Shown: piece by piece, positions 60,474-64,000 of the stretch
Position numbering within the stretch: position 1 is the stretch's first letter
Layout of the letters: each line of letters starts with the position of its first letter
NCBI GenBank assembly: GCA_017472605.1
Contig: JAFUPV010000046.1
Span: 1 to 64,000, forward strand
Length of the DNA: 64,000 bases
Direction: 5' to 3'
Source of the DNA: Lachnospiraceae bacterium
Lineage (GTDB): Bacteria; Bacillota; Clostridia; Lachnospirales; Lachnospiraceae
Notes under the pieces: generated by a model
Told to the model about the DNA's origin: nothing
The model's input: the letters and a program-made list of their open reading frames with translations, nothing else
Databases searched by the model: none
Translations under genes and position numbers: made by a program

Positions 60474-61145
60474 GTGGCAGATAATGTGAATATCACGGAC
60501 GAGATCATGAAAGATGAGCTGGAAGACAGCGTAGAAGAGATGGCAGCTGAGAGCGCGGAAGCGGACCAGGAAACGGACGCGGACGAAGCCGGGGAAACTG
60601 CACAGGACGCAGAAGAGGCAGCTGAATCCGAAGAAACGTCGGAAGGCAAAGAAAAGAAAAAATTCTTTGGAAGAAAAGATAAGAAAGACAAGAAGGATAA
60701 GCAGATCGAGGAGCTGAACAAGCAGGTAGAAGACCTGACCGACCGTGTGAAACGAAACATGGCCGAGTTTGACAATTTCCGCAAACGCACCGACAAAGAA
60801 AAGTCAGCGATGTTTGACATGGGCGCGAAGGCAATGATCGAAAAAATCCTTCCGGTTATCGACAATTTCGAGCGGGGCCTTGCACAGGTTCCGGAAGACA
60901 AGAAAGATGACGCGTTTGTAGGCGGCATGGAAATGGTTTACAAACAGATGCTTAAGAGTCTTCAGGAAGCCGGTCTGGAACAGATCGAGGCTGTCGGCAA
61001 GGAGTTTGATCAGAATCTTCACAACGCAGTGATGCATGTGGAAGATGAAAATCTGGGTGAGAACGTGGTGGCAAACGAGTTCCAGAAGGGTTACACCTAC
61101 AAGGGAACCGTAGTCCGGTTCTCCATGGTACAGGTCGCAAACTGA
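60474..61145 (+). CDS. grpE: Nucleotide exchange factor GrpE
   Basis: 223 residues from GTG 60474 after AAAGGCGG. A long acidic N-terminus (1-55, rich in Glu, Ala and Asp) followed by a Lys-rich segment is longer than in E. coli GrpE but common in Lachnospiraceae. The coiled coil carries RVKRNMAEFDNFRKRTDKEK, the four-helix part KILPVIDNFERGL, and the beta wing ENVVANEFQKGYTYKGTVVR with the conserved end VRFSMVQVAN. It releases ADP from DnaK. It is 58 nt downstream of hrcA. Confidence 0.96.
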   Translation: MADNVNITDEIMKDELEDSVEEMAAESAEADQETDADEAGETAQDAEEAAESEETSEGKEKKKFFGRKDKKDKKDKQIEELNKQVEDLTDRVKRNMAEFDNFRKRTDKEKSAMFDMGAKAMIEKILPVIDNFERGLAQVPEDKKDDAFVGGMEMVYKQMLKSLQEAGLEQIEAVGKEFDQNLHNAVMHVEDENLGENVVANEFQKGYTYKGTVVRFSMVQVAN

Positions 61146-61160
61146 ATTTTTAAAACAGGA

Positions 61161-61202
61161 AAATCCGACGGAACGTGTCACTGGCACGTTTGCCTGGATG
61201 GA
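61161..61202 (+). repeat. 42-nt dispersed repeat, copy 2
   Basis: Starts AAATCCGACGGAACGTGTCA and ends CCTGGATGGA; 36 of 42 positions match 53908-53949. Here AACGTG and CACGTT form a perfect inner stem. It lies between grpE and dnaK. Confidence 0.7.
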
Positions 61203-61229
61203 TAAACAATGCAGTCACTTGTGCTCTGC

Positions 61230-63189
<1,960 letters not shown>

Positions 63190-63303
63190 TCCAAAGGATC
63201 GGAAGAAAGTAAACTCCGAACAACAGAATCCTGTTGTGTGTCCGGCAAATGACGTGACCGCCGCGGCAGGAATCGAATAAAAATAAATGCCGGTTTGGCA
63301 TCG

Positions 63304-63324
63304 GCTGCGGGGCTTTCCCGCAGC
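63304..63324 (+). terminator. Stable hairpin between dnaK and dnaJ
   Basis: GCTGCGGG (63304-63311) and CCCGCAGC (63317-63324), 8 bp with a 5-nt loop but no T-run: more likely an RNA-processing or stability element than a terminator. Confidence 0.5.
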
Positions 63325-63360
63325 TGCAAAACGGCTCTAATGGTATATCCAGCAGCAATA

Positions 63361-63388
63361 CTCTTGGGGTCAAAGCTCCGAGAGTTTT
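63361..63388 (+). terminator. Weak terminator-like hairpin before dnaJ
   Basis: CTCTTGG (63361-63367) pairs with CCGAGAG (63378-63384) with one G-U, followed by T4. It could reduce dnaJ expression relative to dnaK. The rest of the 63190-63558 gap holds no gene I can support. Confidence 0.4.
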
Positions 63389-63558
63389 GCCATGTTAAAC
63401 GGGCTTTTCAGCAGAGAGCTCACAGACTGCTTACAGACCGCGGACAGTGTGCGGACAAAGGCACGGATGACGGGAATCCGGGCGAAAAAACGTTTGCTGG
63501 TTCGGCAGGAGCAGTTGGTTGATATGAATCTGCTGCAGCTTCGGGAAAGGATAATAAA

Positions 63559-64000
63559 ATGGCAGAAAAAAGAGATTACTACGAGGTCCTCGGTGTGCCG
63601 AAGACTGCCGATGATGCGGCAATCAAAAAAGCATACAGAGAAATAGCGAAAAAGTGCCATCCGGATATCAATCCCAGCGCGGAGGCGGCCGAGAAATTCA
63701 AGGAAGCTTCCGAGGCCTACGAGGTACTGAGTGATAAAGAAAAACGTCAGCGCTACGACCAGTTTGGTCATGCTGCTTTCGGTGAGGGCGGCGGAGCAGG
63801 CGGCTTTGGCGGCTTCGGCGGTTTTGAAGGCGGAGATATGGGTGATATCTTCGGCGATATTTTCGGTGATCTGTTCGGCGGCGGACGCAGCCGTGGCGCA
63901 AGAAACAATGGTCCGATGAAGGGTGCAAACCTTCGCGCCTCCATCCGCATCACCTTTGATGAGGCGGTAAAGGGATGTGAAAAGGAGATGGAGCTGAACC
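63559..64000 (+). CDS. dnaJ: Chaperone DnaJ, 3'-truncated by window end
   Basis: The first 147 residues are visible; the frame is still open at 64000. ATG 8 nt after GGAAAGG. The J domain ([20 protein letters not shown] and KKCHPDINP with the HPD tripeptide) is followed by the G/F region ([32 protein letters not shown]) and the start of the substrate-binding domain ([20 protein letters not shown]), where the zinc-finger part would come next. DnaJ stimulates DnaK ATPase. It is 369 nt downstream of dnaK. Confidence 0.97.
   Translation, partial: MAEKRDYYEVLGVPKTADDAAIKKAYREIAKKCHPDINPSAEAAEKFKEASEAYEVLSDKEKRQRYDQFGHAAFGEGGGAGGFGGFGGFEGGDMGDIFGDIFGDLFGGGRSRGARNNGPMKGANLRASIRITFDEAVKGCEKEMELN

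Noticed and set aside
63392-63646. 84-codon frame between dnaK and dnaJ
   Set aside because: No ribosome site, composition unlike neighbours, and it overlaps dnaJ by 88 nt.

Overview
The window looks like a chromosomal piece from a gut-type Firmicute, most likely class Clostridia, family Lachnospiraceae. The basis is strong AGGAGG ribosome sites, TTGACA/TATAAT promoters, a CIRCE-controlled hrcA-grpE-dnaK-dnaJ locus, a hemW-lepA pair, several LytR-CpsA-Psr and C40 wall proteins, intracellular plant-glycan hydrolases, and small families (GGGtGRT, DUF2325, DUF6465, DUF6472) that I associate with that group. This is inference from content; no rRNA is present to settle it.

Layout. 1-10.6 kb: end of a GGGtGRT gene, a secreted CAP-domain protein, and a 2,623-residue surface protein with a cysteine-peptidase-like head and about 20 SpaA/Cna-B repeats. 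Its leader carries a terminator and a coupled 24-codon upstream reading frame. 10.6-18.1 kb: an accessory region. Two nearly identical promoter/operator modules (GTTAG-N6-CTAAC) lie on either side of a decayed peptide deformylase gene, two very small genes, and a two-gene unit. That unit is a 1,504-residue STAND/AAA-type ATPase (TTG start) followed 1 nt later by a protein ending in a HEPN RNxxxH motif. The second operator module leads into a DUF2325 gene. I consider this ATPase-HEPN pair the best candidate for an undescribed conflict or defence system.

18-22 kb: a DUF6465 gene, then an ECF sigma factor with an LCP-domain membrane protein in the usual anti-sigma position and two further membrane or secreted proteins. 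22-46 kb: carbohydrate metabolism and wall synthesis: GH74 and GH31 (xyloglucan), a 34-bp minisatellite, uxuA-uxuB-MarR (hexuronate), an AI-2E exporter, GH9-greA, xylulokinase, an LCP protein, glmM-glmS, GH105, and a C40 peptidase. The GH enzymes seen lack signal peptides, so oligosaccharides are probably imported and cut inside the cell.

46-55 kb: a minus-strand gtrA-yfhO-argH unit, a PGRP-type amidase, acetate kinase and a double-NUDIX protein. 55-64 kb: lepA, hemW, a YcxB-like membrane protein, then the CIRCE promoter with hrcA, grpE, dnaK and the start of dnaJ, cut by the window end.

No tRNA, rRNA, CRISPR array, insertion sequence or prophage was recognised. All family names come from reading motifs; no database search was run.
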